This document shows positions 34,510-43,398 of a stretch of 64,000 nucleotides of DNA, one piece after another. The DNA is taken from assembly GCF_014205135.1 (NCBI RefSeq), contig NZ_JACHMY010000001.1:1674001-1738000 (forward strand). Reading direction: 5' to 3'. The notes under the pieces are model-generated. The model ran no database searches and had not been told where the DNA came from. It saw nothing but the letters and a program-made list of their open reading frames with translations. A program made the translations under genes and the position numbers. The stretch comes from Kribbella italica (lineage in GTDB: Bacteria > Actinomycetota > Actinomycetes > Propionibacteriales > Kribbellaceae). Each line of letters opens with the position of its first letter. Position 1 is the stretch's first letter.

Positions 34510-36549
34510 CTATCCCAGGGCTTCGGGCAACGGATCGGCGTGCACGATCTGCAACCGGCTGACCGCGCGCGTCAGTACGACGTACAGGCGCTGCAGCCCG
34601 CGCGGCTCGGCCGCGACGATCCGCGCCGGCTCGGCGACGACCACCGCGTCGAACTCGAGTCCCTTCGCCAGCGTCGCCGGGACGCAGACCAGGCGGGTCG
34701 TGTCCATCGCGTCCTCGACCGCACCGAGCAGCGCGGGCTGCAGACCGGCGCCGGCCAGTACGTCGCGGAGTTGCTCGACCTGGTCGTCGGCGGCGATCAG
34801 CGCGACCGACCCGACGCCGGCCAGCGCGTCCTGGCACGCCTCCACAATGGTTGCCGTGAAGGTGTCCTTGTCGGCGGCAACGACTTCGAGGGCTTCGGCA
34901 ACGGTCCGGATCCCGCTCGGCGTACCGAGCGTCGGCGCGATCGTCGGCAGCAGTTGCGCCGCGAGGTTGATGATCTGCTCGGGCACGCGGAACCCACGGT
35001 CGAGCTCGGCCACGATGCCGTCCTCCTTGCCGAGATGGGCGAGGACCTGGTCCCACGGACCGGCGGCCCAGGCGGTCGTCGCCTGGGCGAGGTCGCCGAG
35101 AACCGTCGCGGAGCCGGTGCGGCAGCGGCGTCCGAGGGCGCGCAGCTGCATCGCCGACAGGTCCTGCGCCTCGTCCAGAACGAGATGCCCGAGCGAACCG
35201 GCGTGCCGCTCGATCAGGTCGCCGAGCTCGTCCAGCAGCACCGTGTCGGCGCTCGACCACTTCGCCGACTTCGCCGAGCGCGGCGGCTTCGGCCACAGCA
35301 GCGCGGTGCGCTCGTCCTCGGTCAGCTCGGGTGCCTGCTCGGCCAGGAACTCGGCGTTGGAGAACAACTTCCACAGCACCTGCTCGGGCGTCACCTTCGG
35401 CCACACCGCGTCGACCAGCTGCTTCACCGGCTTCGACCGGGCGACGGCGTTCTGCACGCGGTCGTCGGGCGACTCGCCCCGGCGTTCCATCAGCACCAGT
35501 ACGGCGTGCGCGATGCGCTGTGCGAGCGCGTTGCGGCCCGGGGTGTAGCGGGTCGACCCGTGCAGAGCGGTGACGATGTCGACGAGCTCGTAGTCGTGCA
35601 CGCGGTAGCGCTGGGATCCCTTGCTGTACAGGATTCCTTCGGTCGGCGTACCGACGGAGGTCCAGAGCGCGCGGAGCAGGATGTCGGCCATCCGGGCGTC
35701 GCCCTTGAGACGCGCGGCTTCCGAGCTGTCGACGGCGAGCACGGGCTGGGTGATCAGCTCCTCGATGGTGATCTGGCGGACGTTCACCTCGCCGAGCGCG
35801 GGCAGGACCTTGCGGATGTACGACAGGAACGAGCGGTTCGGCCCGACGATCACGACGCCGCCGCGGCTGAGTCGCTCGCGCTCGGTGTAGAGCAGGTACG
35901 CGACGCGGTGCAGGCCGACGGCGGTCTTCCCCGTACCGGGTGCGCCCTGGACGCAGACACTCGGCTGCAGGGGAGCGCGGACGAGGTCGTCCTGCTCAGG
36001 CTGGATCGTGGCGACGATGTCGCGCATCGGGCCGGTGCGCGGGCGCTCGATCTCGGCGCGCAGGAACCGGTCGGCCTGGTCGAGCTCCTCGGCGCCGATC
36101 ATCGGCTCGTCCTCGAAGCCGGTCAGCTCGGCGGTGTCGGAGAAGCCGTACCGGCGCCGCAGCAGGACCTGCTGCCGATCGCTGCGGGTCGCGCGGTAGA
36201 ACGGCACCGACACGCGCGCCCGCCAGTCGATCACCATCGGTACGCCGGTGCCGTCGTGCACGTGCCGGCGGCCGATGTAGAACCGGTCGAGGTCCTCGAT
36301 CGCACCGTGCTCGTAGTCGAGCCGGCCGAAGAACAGCGGCACGTCGGGCAGGTCGAGCAGCGCCAGTGTCCGCTGCTGGTGGGCGCGCTGGTTGGCCTCG
36401 TTGGTGAAGCGCTCGTCGTTGTCCTCGCCGCCGATCACCGGGATCTCCCGGACGGTGACGTCGTGGTGCATCCGGCGCAGCGCGGCGCGGGACTCGGTGA
36501 GGTAGTCGCGCTCGTGGTCGAGCTCGGAGTTCTGCTGGGTTTCGGCCAT
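34510..36549 (-). CDS. HelD-type RNA polymerase recycling ATPase
   Basis: A 679-residue UvrD-like SF1 ATPase of the HelD/HelR group. The N-terminal coiled arm (HERDYLTESRAALRRMHHD) precedes FFGRLDY and the Walker A CVQGAPGTGKTAVGLHR (near 200); LVLDEAQDLS is Walker B (near 466), and the C-terminal domain ends with LYVVLTRAVSRL. HelD proteins pull stalled RNA polymerase off DNA; actinobacterial HelR also protects against rifamycins. I found no rifamycin-associated-element inverted repeat upstream. Confidence 0.88.
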   Translation of the reverse strand: MAETQQNSELDHERDYLTESRAALRRMHHDVTVREIPVIGGEDNDERFTNEANQRAHQQRTLALLDLPDVPLFFGRLDYEHGAIEDLDRFYIGRRHVHDGTGVPMVIDWRARVSVPFYRATRSDRQQVLLRRRYGFSDTAELTGFEDEPMIGAEELDQADRFLRAEIERPRTGPMRDIVATIQPEQDDLVRAPLQPSVCVQGAPGTGKTAVGLHRVAYLLYTERERLSRGGVVIVGPNRSFLSYIRKVLPALGEVNVRQITIEELITQPVLAVDSSEAARLKGDARMADILLRALWTSVGTPTEGILYSKGSQRYRVHDYELVDIVTALHGSTRYTPGRNALAQRIAHAVLVLMERRGESPDDRVQNAVARSKPVKQLVDAVWPKVTPEQVLWKLFSNAEFLAEQAPELTEDERTALLWPKPPRSAKSAKWSSADTVLLDELGDLIERHAGSLGHLVLDEAQDLSAMQLRALGRRCRTGSATVLGDLAQATTAWAAGPWDQVLAHLGKEDGIVAELDRGFRVPEQIINLAAQLLPTIAPTLGTPSGIRTVAEALEVVAADKDTFTATIVEACQDALAGVGSVALIAADDQVEQLRDVLAGAGLQPALLGAVEDAMDTTRLVCVPATLAKGLEFDAVVVAEPARIVAAEPRGLQRLYVVLTRAVSRLQIVHADPLPEALG

Positions 36550-36814
36550 CGGTGTGTACGACCTCTCGCTGTCGCGGTGGGGGAACGAACGACGGTGCCG
36601 GCGGCGATCTTCGAGATCCCGCCCCGGAGCACGTCCGGTTCGTTACGACCCTTCACGCAGTGCAGACAAGCCACCCGAAAAGACAGACCGGCGACGTTAG
36701 CAGGTGGTGCGGCCGGCCACCACCGGATTTCCGGGTGAGGCCCAGGTCACTCCGGCGAGCTGTCACGGGGTGTGGGCCGTCGGTGTCTCGTGGGCAACAC
36801 CGACAGAGGAGACG
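36550..36814. promoter_or_regulatory. Divergent spacer between HelD and CMD genes
   Basis: No gene fits this 265-bp stretch. TGTCACG at 36761-36767, 47 bases before the CMD gene, matches the TGTCACA -35 element reported for ECF41 sigma factors. A CGTC at 36778-36781 is the right -10 word but only 10 bases away, so the spacing does not fit. No clear HelD promoter seen. Confidence 0.35.
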
Positions 36815-37297
36815 ATGATGGAAGCACGGTTCAACCTGTTCGAGACCCCGACCGCGGCGAAGGTCGCGAAGCGGCTGTACTCGGTGGCGGGAATCTTCGC
36901 GCAGTCGACGCTGCCGAAGGCGCTGCAGGAGATCCTGGAGCTGCGCGCCAGCCAGCTCAACGGGTGCGCGTTCTGCGTCGACATGCACACCAAGGAGGCG
37001 ACCGCCGCGGGGGAGTCGCAGCAGCGGCTGCACCTGGTGGCGGTCTGGCGCGAGGCCATCGTGTTCACCGACGCGGAGCGGGCCGCGCTCGCGCTGACCG
37101 AGGAGGGCACCCGGCTGGGTCCGGAGGGCGTCAGTGATGAGACGTGGGCGGGCGTGCGGAAGCACTTCACCGACGACGAGCTCGGTACGCTGGTCTGCTT
37201 GATCGCTTTGATCAATGCGGCCAACCGGATGAACGTGATCGTCCGCAACCCTGCGGGCGCTTATGAGGTGGGTATGGCGGCTGCGCTCGCCAATTGA
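36815..37297 (+). CDS. Carboxymuconolactone decarboxylase/AhpD-family protein
   Basis: A 160-residue AhpD-like protein with the redox Cys pair and His in LNGCAFCVDMHTKEA (about 47-61), typical of alkylhydroperoxidase-like members rather than true decarboxylases. It likely forms helical oligomers and reduces peroxides. ATG 36815 or 36818, with GAGGAG upstream. Genes of this class are usual targets of ECF41/SigJ sigma factors, whose remnant lies at 39155-39440. Confidence 0.88.
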   Translation: MMEARFNLFETPTAAKVAKRLYSVAGIFAQSTLPKALQEILELRASQLNGCAFCVDMHTKEATAAGESQQRLHLVAVWREAIVFTDAERAALALTEEGTRLGPEGVSDETWAGVRKHFTDDELGTLVCLIALINAANRMNVIVRNPAGAYEVGMAAALAN

Positions 37298-37319
37298 CCC
37301 GGGCGAGCGGCATTCACGT

Positions 37320-38975
37320 TCAGGTCGCGGGGACTACGTGGCGCCGCCGTGCTGCGTCTTCACGGGCCAGCAGCAGATAGGCACTCGCCGTCCACGTGTA
37401 CGCACGATCACGCAGGCCCTCACCGGTCAGCGCGTCGAAGTTCTCCGCAAAGCCGGACCGCTCGCACAACCGCCGGAAGCGGCTGCTGGCTTCGTCGGCC
37501 AGCTCGACCTGGCCGACGGAGCGCAGCCCGTCGTCGAGCAGCACGCTCGGCGGCGCCCAGATCGGACCTCGCCAGTAGCCGTCGGCGGCGTAGTCCTCCG
37601 AGCCCGGATCCTCCGAGGCCAGCCCCCAATCGGTGAGATGCCGCCGGATCTTCACGACCAGCTGCTCGACCACCTCCGCCGGCAGGCGCCGCCCGAGCAT
37701 GATCGGAAGCGCGGTCACCAGACTGGTGGTCTTGCTCGGCGTACGGCTCAACGCACCCCGCGCGACGAACCCGTTGCCGTCGTACAGCTCGCTGAGCAAC
37801 GCAGCGACGATCTCGTCGGCGGTCGTGCTCCAGTACGCCGCGTCGTCGGCGCGCCCGAGCTCCTCGGCCAGTGCGGTGAGCGCGTCCAACTGCAGAACGA
37901 GCACGGTCGCGAGGTCGGGAGACTCGATCACCGGCTCGTGGTCGAAGATCGTCGCGTTGTCCCACCCGCTGTCGAAACCGTGCTGGTAGTGCGGCAGCGC
38001 GTGCCCCGGCACCCGGCGCCGGTCCAGCCAGAAGTTCGTCCAGGCCGCCAGCCGCTCGTACACCTCGGGGTCGGCCGCGCCCGACAACTTCCGCCACGCC
38101 CACCCGTGAATCGGCGGCTTGACGAAGTTGTAGACGATCCCCGAGTGCCCGACCACGTCCGGCAACGCCCCACTCGTCTCCTGATGATCGAACGGCATCA
38201 GGAACTGATCCAGCGCGAGCTCCGGCTCACCCGGCGCCAGCGCGAGTGCGTTGAACGCGTGGTCCCAGCTCCACACCCGATCCATCCAGTGCTTCGACAT
38301 CAACGCGGCCTCGCGCGTGATGAATCCGTCCGCCCGCACGATGCTCGCCCACAGCACGTACGCCGCCGCCTCGGCCGCCGGGTACTCCGCGGTCCGCCAC
38401 CCGGCGACCCGCTCGACGAACGCCCCGAACTCGGCCCGGACCTCGGCGACCACCTGGTCGAACTCCGCCGGACGGCCGTCGGTGGTCTGCTTCTCGCCGT
38501 ACGGCGGGCGCGCAGTACCGAACTCCTCGATGACTGCCTCCCAGCCCTCGGCCCCGTCCAGCCGCACACTCCGCCCGGGCCCGGTCGTCGCCTCGCCGCG
38601 CAGCATCGTGACCCGGTACCGCCGCCCCGAAGCATGACTCGCGAAGACCGGACTCAGATCGGTCGGATCCACGAACAGATGCGCCTCGTCATCGGCCTCC
38701 AACTCCAGCGCTGTGCCTCGCCCCCGAAACCGCACCGTGTCCACAGTCTCGAACACCGCCTCGATCCGCCCAGCCGCCGCCTCCCACCGCAACACCTCGG
38801 GCGTCGCGACAAGCTCGCTAGCTTCCGAAGGCCGCAACGCGAAGACACCGACCTGCCTGGTCTGGTGCGTCACGAGATGGACATCGTCCGCCACCACCCC
38901 GCTGGCAACCACAGGCGACAGCGCCAGCCACGAACCACGCCGGCTGAAGGGAATCTCACGAAGATCGAAGTCCAT
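37320..38975 (-). CDS. MGH1/GH63-like glycoside hydrolase
   Basis: A 551-residue cytoplasmic (alpha/alpha)6-barrel glycosidase. The N-terminal beta domain covers about 1-150. The barrel has SKHWMDRVWSWDHAFNALAL near 235, GALPDV near 275, KPPIHGWAW near 288, and YWRGPIWAPPSVLL near 480 with the late catalytic acid region. Close families act on mannosylglycerate, glucosylglycerate or alpha-glucosides; the substrate here is unknown. TAGGAT seven bases before the ATG indicates a leaderless transcript. Confidence 0.8.
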   Translation of the reverse strand: MDFDLREIPFSRRGSWLALSPVVASGVVADDVHLVTHQTRQVGVFALRPSEASELVATPEVLRWEAAAGRIEAVFETVDTVRFRGRGTALELEADDEAHLFVDPTDLSPVFASHASGRRYRVTMLRGEATTGPGRSVRLDGAEGWEAVIEEFGTARPPYGEKQTTDGRPAEFDQVVAEVRAEFGAFVERVAGWRTAEYPAAEAAAYVLWASIVRADGFITREAALMSKHWMDRVWSWDHAFNALALAPGEPELALDQFLMPFDHQETSGALPDVVGHSGIVYNFVKPPIHGWAWRKLSGAADPEVYERLAAWTNFWLDRRRVPGHALPHYQHGFDSGWDNATIFDHEPVIESPDLATVLVLQLDALTALAEELGRADDAAYWSTTADEIVAALLSELYDGNGFVARGALSRTPSKTTSLVTALPIMLGRRLPAEVVEQLVVKIRRHLTDWGLASEDPGSEDYAADGYWRGPIWAPPSVLLDDGLRSVGQVELADEASSRFRRLCERSGFAENFDALTGEGLRDRAYTWTASAYLLLAREDAARRRHVVPAT

Positions 38976-38982
38976 GGGTTAG

Positions 38983-38988
38983 ATCCTA
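38983..38988 (-). promoter_or_regulatory. -10 box of the GH63-like gene
   Basis: TAGGAT seven bases before the ATG at 38975. Confidence 0.5.
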
Positions 38989-39154
38989 TTGGATATGCGA
39001 TGCCTGCATCAGACGACCGCCCGCGTCGCCCTCCACCACCGTCCAGCGGCGGACCTGCAGCACTCAGTAACCCGCGGGCTGGGTTGGTGGTTGCGCTCGT
39101 GGTAGGCCGGAAGCAGGGGGTGCGGGGAGGTTGGTGAGTGGTGGAGGTGCGTTG

Positions 39155-39440
39155 GCGGCGGGCGGAGGAGGCAAGTTGGCGGCAGGCGGCCGGCGTACGG
39201 CCGACGATTTCGGCGACCTCGGGGAACGGGTAGCGGAACACGTCGTGCAGCACGAACGCGACGCGCTCGGCCGGCGTCATCGACTCCAGGACGACGAGGA
39301 AGGCCATGTTGACCGACTCGTCGAGCGTCACCCGGTCGGCGGGATCGTTGGGGGCGGCCTGGCCGCCGAGCCAGTCGGTGGCGTCGGGGAGCGGTTCGGG
39401 GATCCACTCGCCGACGTACCGCTCCCGTCGCGCGCGGGCC
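39155..39440 (-). pseudogene. Internal fragment of a SigJ/ECF41 sigma factor
   Basis: One minus-strand frame reads as the middle of a SigJ-type sigma factor: RRERYVGEWIPEPLPD (linker after region 2), DRVTLDESVNMAFLVVLE, TPAERVAFVLHDVFRYPF and AEIVGRTPAACRQLASSARR (region 4). Region 2 before it and the SnoaL-like C-terminal domain after it are missing; similarity stops abruptly at both ends and no good start codon exists. It lies directly after the stop at 39459 of the upstream gene. A decayed copy, probably not functional. Confidence 0.8.
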
Positions 39441-39458
39441 GGAGGTTGGGGGCGTCGC

Positions 39459-39887
39459 TCAGGTCCAGTCGGGGCCGGCTTCGAGGCGGAGGTGCAGTAG
39501 TTGTTTGAGCGGCATCGACTCGCCGTCGCGGGCGCCGAGGCCGACCGTGAGGGGCGGGTCGGAGGGTTCGATCTGGAGGCCGGCGAGTCGCGCCTTCAGG
39601 CTGGGACGGACGCCGAGCAGGTAGAAGTTGCCTTCGGCATCTACTGCGAGGGATCGGTTGCGCTTGAGGTACCAGCCGACGAGGTTCGTCCGGTAGCTCG
39701 CGCCTGAGCCGACGACCTGGGCACGCAAGGGCTGGGGCTCGATGCCGGCGGCTTTCACCTTGTCCACGAAGTCTGCGAGCAAGGCCCGCGCGGAGGCGGT
39801 CTCCTGCGCGCGCCGACGGTCGAGGGCCGCCGCCTGCTCGGCGGCCGCCTCACGCCGCCGATCGCGCCAGCTGGCTTCACTCTCCAC
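39459..39887 (-). CDS. Conserved actinobacterial protein of unknown function
   Basis: A 142-residue protein. The first 50 residues are a charged Ala/Arg/Glu-rich helix (coiled-coil-like), followed by a compact domain: GASYRTNLVGWYLKRNRSLAVDAEGNFYLLGV (about 62-94) and PPLTVGLGARDGESMPLKQLLHLRLE. I do not recognise the family. TAAGGT six bases before the GTG suggests a leaderless transcript. Confidence 0.7.
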   Translation of the reverse strand: MESEASWRDRRREAAAEQAAALDRRRAQETASARALLADFVDKVKAAGIEPQPLRAQVVGSGASYRTNLVGWYLKRNRSLAVDAEGNFYLLGVRPSLKARLAGLQIEPSDPPLTVGLGARDGESMPLKQLLHLRLEAGPDWT

Positions 39888-39893
39888 GCCGCT

Positions 39894-39899
39894 ACCTTA
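39894..39899 (-). promoter_or_regulatory. -10 box of the 142-residue gene
   Basis: TAAGGT exactly six bases before the GTG at 39887. Confidence 0.5.
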
Positions 39900-39902
39900 G
39901 AC

Positions 39903-40009
39903 GCTGCCGCCGGGACAGATTTGAGGGATGGGCGCGAGGCGCTGTCGCCGGGATCGACGTGGGGACAGGCGTGGGGGATGGAGGGCGAGGCGTTGCCGCT
40001 GGGATCGAC
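39903..40009. repeat. Imperfect tandem repeat
   Basis: Three diverged copies of a word close to GCTGCCGCCGGGATCGAC begin at 39903, 39941 and 39992. The units include GGGATGG and GGCGAGGCG. No gene is seen in 39888-40061. Confidence 0.5.
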
Positions 40010-40061
40010 CTCGCGAGCGTCGGCGACGGTCGAGCGGCCGCCAGGTGCCGTTGGCGGTTTG

Positions 40062-40781
40062 TCAGGTGGTGGCTTGGGTGAGTAGGCCGTCGACCAGGGC
40101 GGCGAGGCCTTGGGGGTAGGTGTTGGCCTGGGCCAGCTCGGCCCATTGGCCGGCGACGGCGGTGAGGTGGGGGAGTGCGGCGGTCTTCTGGCCGGTGAAG
40201 GGGCTGTTCTCGGCGGGTGGGAAGTCGGCGTCGGGGTGGCGGCGGGCGGTGTTGGCGCGGACCAGGATCTCGCCGACGGTGTAGTACCAGATGTTGCGGA
40301 AGATCAGGACGCTCTGGGCCGGGGTGCAGCCGTGGTCGACGGCTCCGGCCAGGATCGCCTCGACGAACCACAGGGCCGGGTCGCCGATCCGGGCGACGAA
40401 GCCGTCGGTGGTGAGGACCTGGGCGGCCCAGGGCCACTCGGCGAACGCGTCGTGGATGAGTACGCCGACGGCGATGATGCGGTCGCGCGGCTCCGCGGGC
40501 AGCTCCGGGTGCGGCAGTTGTGCGGCGTACTCCGTGAGCAGCAGGAGCAGCAGGTCTTCCTTGTCGCGCACGTGGTGGTACAGCGTCGTCGCGCCGATGC
40601 CGAGCTCACCGGCCAGACCGCGGATCGTCAGCTTCTCCCAGCCGTCCCGGTCGATCAGCCGCCGGGCGGCGGCGAGGATCTCGGCCCGGGACGTGACGGG
40701 TGGCCGGCCGGTCTGGCCGCTGCTGGCGCTGGATCTGGGCACCTCCCCATCATGCTGTCCGGCGCGGCCCGATCCCAGCAC
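40062..40781 (-). CDS. TetR-family regulator
   Basis: About 226-240 residues. The HTH is EILAAARRLIDRDGWEKLTIRGLAGELGIGATTLYHHVRDKEDLL (about 34-78); the C-terminal domain is of the TetR_C type that follows tetracycline-like regulators. Start uncertain: GTG 40781 gives the full length, while GTG 40742 gives a more usual short arm before the HTH. No target is obvious; the nearest transporter (46015-47415) is 5 kb away and has its own palindromes. Confidence 0.85.
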   Translation of the reverse strand: MLGSGRAGQHDGEVPRSSASSGQTGRPPVTSRAEILAAARRLIDRDGWEKLTIRGLAGELGIGATTLYHHVRDKEDLLLLLLTEYAAQLPHPELPAEPRDRIIAVGVLIHDAFAEWPWAAQVLTTDGFVARIGDPALWFVEAILAGAVDHGCTPAQSVLIFRNIWYYTVGEILVRANTARRHPDADFPPAENSPFTGQKTAALPHLTAVAGQWAELAQANTYPQGLAALVDGLLTQATT

Positions 40782-40940
40782 CGGGGGTGCGTGGCGCCGG
40801 CGCGGGTGCCGAAGGTGCCCTTGGGGAGGTAAAAGATTGCCGGAGGCATCGGTGCCCCGACGGGAAGGCTTTCAGCAGCAACGGGCGGACGGGAATCGAT
40901 GCAGTACAAGGGATTCGGCGCGTCGCGGCGCGGGCGCCGA

Positions 40941-40946
40941 TAGGAT
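40941..40946 (+). promoter_or_regulatory. -10 box of the SecD-head-like gene
   Basis: TAGGAT exactly six bases before the ATG at 40953, with no Shine-Dalgarno sequence; leaderless. Confidence 0.6.
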
Positions 40947-40952
40947 CGCCCT

Positions 40953-41531
40953 ATGACGCAGCCGACGCCGTACCCGCCACCGCAGTACGGGCCGCCGAAG
41001 CGGAATCGTGGTCCGCTGGTGCTCGTCGGCGTGCTTGCCGTGGTGGTGCTCGTGCTGGCTGTGCTGACCGTCGTCGTGGTGCTGCGCGACACCGATCAGC
41101 AGGCGGATTCGCCGGAGCCGCGGAACCCGGCCGCGGTCGAGTTCCGGCGGGTGGTGACGGCGACTCCGGGCACCTGTGCCTCGCCGCCGTCGACGTCCGG
41201 GATCGTCTGCGGCGCGGACGGGACGGGCTACACCCTCGGCAAGGTGGAGCTCGACGGCCGGAACGTCGCGAACGCCGAGGCGAAGTTCAGCAACACCAGC
41301 TGGGTGGTCGCGGTGCAGCTCGACGACGACGGCAGCAAGTTGTTCGAGCAGCTCACGACCGACGTGGCGATGCAGACGCCCCCGGCCAATCAGATCGCGA
41401 TCGTGGTCGACAGTGAGGTCGTCAGCGCGCCGTCGGTGATGTCGGCGATCACCGGTGGGCAGCTGGAGATCAGCGCTGCCCAGTTCACCAAGGAGGAGGC
41501 GGAGAAGCTGGCCGACGCCCTCGGCGGCTGA
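40953..41531 (+). CDS. SecDF P1-head-like membrane protein
   Basis: A 192-residue protein: Pro/Tyr-rich cytoplasmic start (1-18), one membrane helix (about 21-44), then an exported domain. VELDGRNVANAEAKFS, VAVQLDDDGSKLFEQLT and IAIVVDSEVVSAPSVMSAITGGQLEISAAQFTKEEAEKLADAL follow the P1 head subdomain of SecD closely. It has no SecD membrane core, so it is not a translocase; its role is unknown. Confidence 0.8.
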   Translation: MTQPTPYPPPQYGPPKRNRGPLVLVGVLAVVVLVLAVLTVVVVLRDTDQQADSPEPRNPAAVEFRRVVTATPGTCASPPSTSGIVCGADGTGYTLGKVELDGRNVANAEAKFSNTSWVVAVQLDDDGSKLFEQLTTDVAMQTPPANQIAIVVDSEVVSAPSVMSAITGGQLEISAAQFTKEEAEKLADALGG

Positions 41532-41612
41532 TCAGCGGGGCGAGTCCGGCCGACAGCAGGTCGTCCTCGGTGTTTCCCCCCGTCAGCGTCGGGTACGAGG
41601 ATGTCGCGATCG

Positions 41613-42314
41613 TCAGTGCGGGAGTCGGCGGGTGTCGACAAGTTCCTGGGCGACGTCGCGGAGCTTGGTGTTGGTGTCCTGGGAGTACCGCTTGAGGATG
41701 GCGAAGGCCCGGTCGCCGTCGATGTCGAAGCGTTCCATCAGGATGCCCATCGCCATGCCGACCAGTTTGCGGGCGTCGACGGCCAGGGCCATCGTCTCTT
41801 CGTGCCGCGCGGTGGCGACGGCGATGGTGGCGTGCCGCGCGAGGATCTCGGCGATCGCCTCGTCGTCAGGCCCGAAGGCGTCCGGCTCAGGGCTGTAGAG
41901 ACCGAGTACGCCGACAGTGCGAGCGTCGTCGCCGAGCATCAGCGGGACGTCGAGCACGCTGCGCACCCCGAGGGCGGAGACCTTGGCGGCCCACTTCGGC
42001 CAGCGCTCGTCGGTGTGGGTGTCGCGGATCAGGACCGTGCTCCGGTCCCGCAGCGAGGTGACCAGCGGGCCGTCCTCGGTGTCGATCTGCAGGGTGTAGA
42101 CGTCGGCGACGACCGGGTCGGTCACCGCGGCGATCTCGCTGGCTTGACCGCGGGTGGACAGCGCCAGACCGGCGTACGTGCAGTTCAGCGCCTGCAGCGC
42201 GAACTGGACCACGGCCTCGACCGTGTCGTCGACCCCGGAGGCGTCGTGCAGCTCGACCGCCAGCCGCGCGAACGCGTCGGCGTCCGCGCCGTCGACAGGA
42301 TCAAGCATCGCCAC
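41613..42314 (-). CDS. GAF-ANTAR regulator
   Basis: About 233 residues. A GAF sensor domain (about 30-165) is followed by an ANTAR RNA-binding domain with AVDARKLVGMAMGILMERFDIDGDRAFAILKRYSQDTNTKLRDVAQELVD. ANTAR proteins act as antiterminators on nascent RNA. GTG 42314 has GGGAGA five bases upstream; ATG 42308 is the alternative. Close paralogue of the partial gene at 63363-64000. Lies behind a STAS gene on the same strand. Confidence 0.88.
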   Translation of the reverse strand: MAMLDPVDGADADAFARLAVELHDASGVDDTVEAVVQFALQALNCTYAGLALSTRGQASEIAAVTDPVVADVYTLQIDTEDGPLVTSLRDRSTVLIRDTHTDERWPKWAAKVSALGVRSVLDVPLMLGDDARTVGVLGLYSPEPDAFGPDDEAIAEILARHATIAVATARHEETMALAVDARKLVGMAMGILMERFDIDGDRAFAILKRYSQDTNTKLRDVAQELVDTRRLPH

Positions 42315-42464
42315 TCGGTCTCCCAGGTCCGCACGACGGTCACTCCGCCGCTCGGAGGACCTCTGAGCAACATTTTGCCTCACCAGCCCCAGCATGGCCG
42401 CGACCGGCCGCACGGCTCGGGCAACGGCAAGGGCAGCTGCACGGTGCCGCTCGGACCTCGGCGC

Positions 42465-42947
42465 TCAGCTCCGTTTGATCCTCGCCGCGTAGTTGAGCGC
42501 GGTCAGCGTCTTCTGGAGCGTCTCCAGGTCGGGAGCCGGCGTGACCGCGAAGTCGGCGTACAGGCAGAAGGCGAGGTTGCCGTCGGCGGTCCGGCCGGCG
42601 ATCTCCGGCAGGCCGGCCTCGTTGTCCAGGACGAGCCAGCCGAGCGTGTCGAGCTCCTGCAGCGCGGTCGCGCTGGGGAAGTGGTCGCCGGGTGGCAGGA
42701 CCAGGACCCCCGCGCCCGTGAGCTCGTCGAGGTACGCCGTGTACGCGTCGAGGAGCTCGATGACGGCGAGATCGATGAAGTCGACACCGGGGCGGGGCGA
42801 GTTCTCGGAGGCGCAGGAGATCGCGATGCCGTGCGGCAGACAGGTCGTCTGCGGCACCGGTCGCGAGTACGGCGTACCCGGGCGGCGCAGGCAGCGGCGG
42901 GTCGGCGAGATCGGCAGGGTACGCCGGTTGGTCGAGCGATTGTTCAC
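42465..42947 (-). CDS. Protein of unknown function coupled to a STAS gene
   Basis: About 160 residues from GTG 42947, which overlaps the STAS stop in a GTGA. The first 50 residues are basic and irregular; the rest (PRPGVDFIDLAVIELLDAYTAYLDELTGAGVLVLPPGDHFPS onward) is a compact alpha/beta domain ending AALQELD, LADFAVTPAPDLETLQKTL. No family recognised. The coupling suggests a role in the same stress-signalling set; a later start is possible. Confidence 0.6.
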   Translation of the reverse strand: MNNRSTNRRTLPISPTRRCLRRPGTPYSRPVPQTTCLPHGIAISCASENSPRPGVDFIDLAVIELLDAYTAYLDELTGAGVLVLPPGDHFPSATALQELDTLGWLVLDNEAGLPEIAGRTADGNLAFCLYADFAVTPAPDLETLQKTLTALNYAARIKRS

Positions 42948-43258
42948 GCGGCGGCCTCGACCTCGAAGACCCGGTCGAGGCCAGTGCGGTGCAGGGCGTC
43001 GGCGGCTCGCCGGTTGGCGTGCCGGATGACCACTCCACCGCCGCGCCGGCGGCAGACCCGGTGCGTGTCGAGCAGGGCCGCGAGCAGCGTGGACGACATC
43101 TGGTCCAGGTCGGAGACGTCGATCACGACCAGGCAGGCGCCGTCCATCACCAGGTCGTTGAGCTGCCAGCGCAGGGCGGTCAGGCCGGCGGCGACCTCGG
43201 CCTCGCTGATCGTCACGATGGCCTTCCGGGGCGGTGGGGTGGGAACGGAACGGGTCAT
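42944..43258 (-). CDS. STAS-domain anti-anti-sigma-like protein
   Basis: A 104-residue STAS domain: AALRWQLNDLVMDGACLVVIDVSDLDQMSSTLLAALLDTHRVCRRRGGGVVIRHANRRAADALHRTG. The Ser pair in DQMSS marks the usual phosphorylation site. Such proteins bind and free anti-sigma factors by partner switching. Good SD (GGGAGG) six bases before the ATG. Heads a three-gene set with the unknown gene and GAF-ANTAR gene. Confidence 0.85.
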   Translation of the reverse strand: MTRSVPTPPPRKAIVTISEAEVAAGLTALRWQLNDLVMDGACLVVIDVSDLDQMSSTLLAALLDTHRVCRRRGGGVVIRHANRRAADALHRTGLDRVFEVEAAA

Positions 43259-43309
43259 GGCGGACCTCCCGGCGCACTGACAAGATCCTTCTACTCTTCC
43301 CCGTGGACG

Positions 43310-43339
43310 TTGAGAACGATCGAGCGCCTTCTTTACGAT
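43310..43339 (+). promoter_or_regulatory. Promoter of the two-component operon
   Basis: TTGAGA (43310-43315), an 18-base spacer and TACGAT (43334-43339) form a good sigma-70-type promoter about 60 bases before the response regulator start. Confidence 0.55.
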
Positions 43340-43398
43340 CCGATGACGAGAAGGGCCCCAGGCGTCAGCTGCTCCCGATCGGTTGCGAGGATGGTTCG

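Noticed and set aside
36550..36814. Rifamycin-associated element upstream of the HelD-type gene
   Set aside because: No GGGGCTTGC-type inverted repeat was found.
38870..39331. Complete small sigma-like gene
   Set aside because: Only the first 55 residues resemble SigJ; the rest is unrelated sequence and there is no region 2, so it is listed as a remnant.
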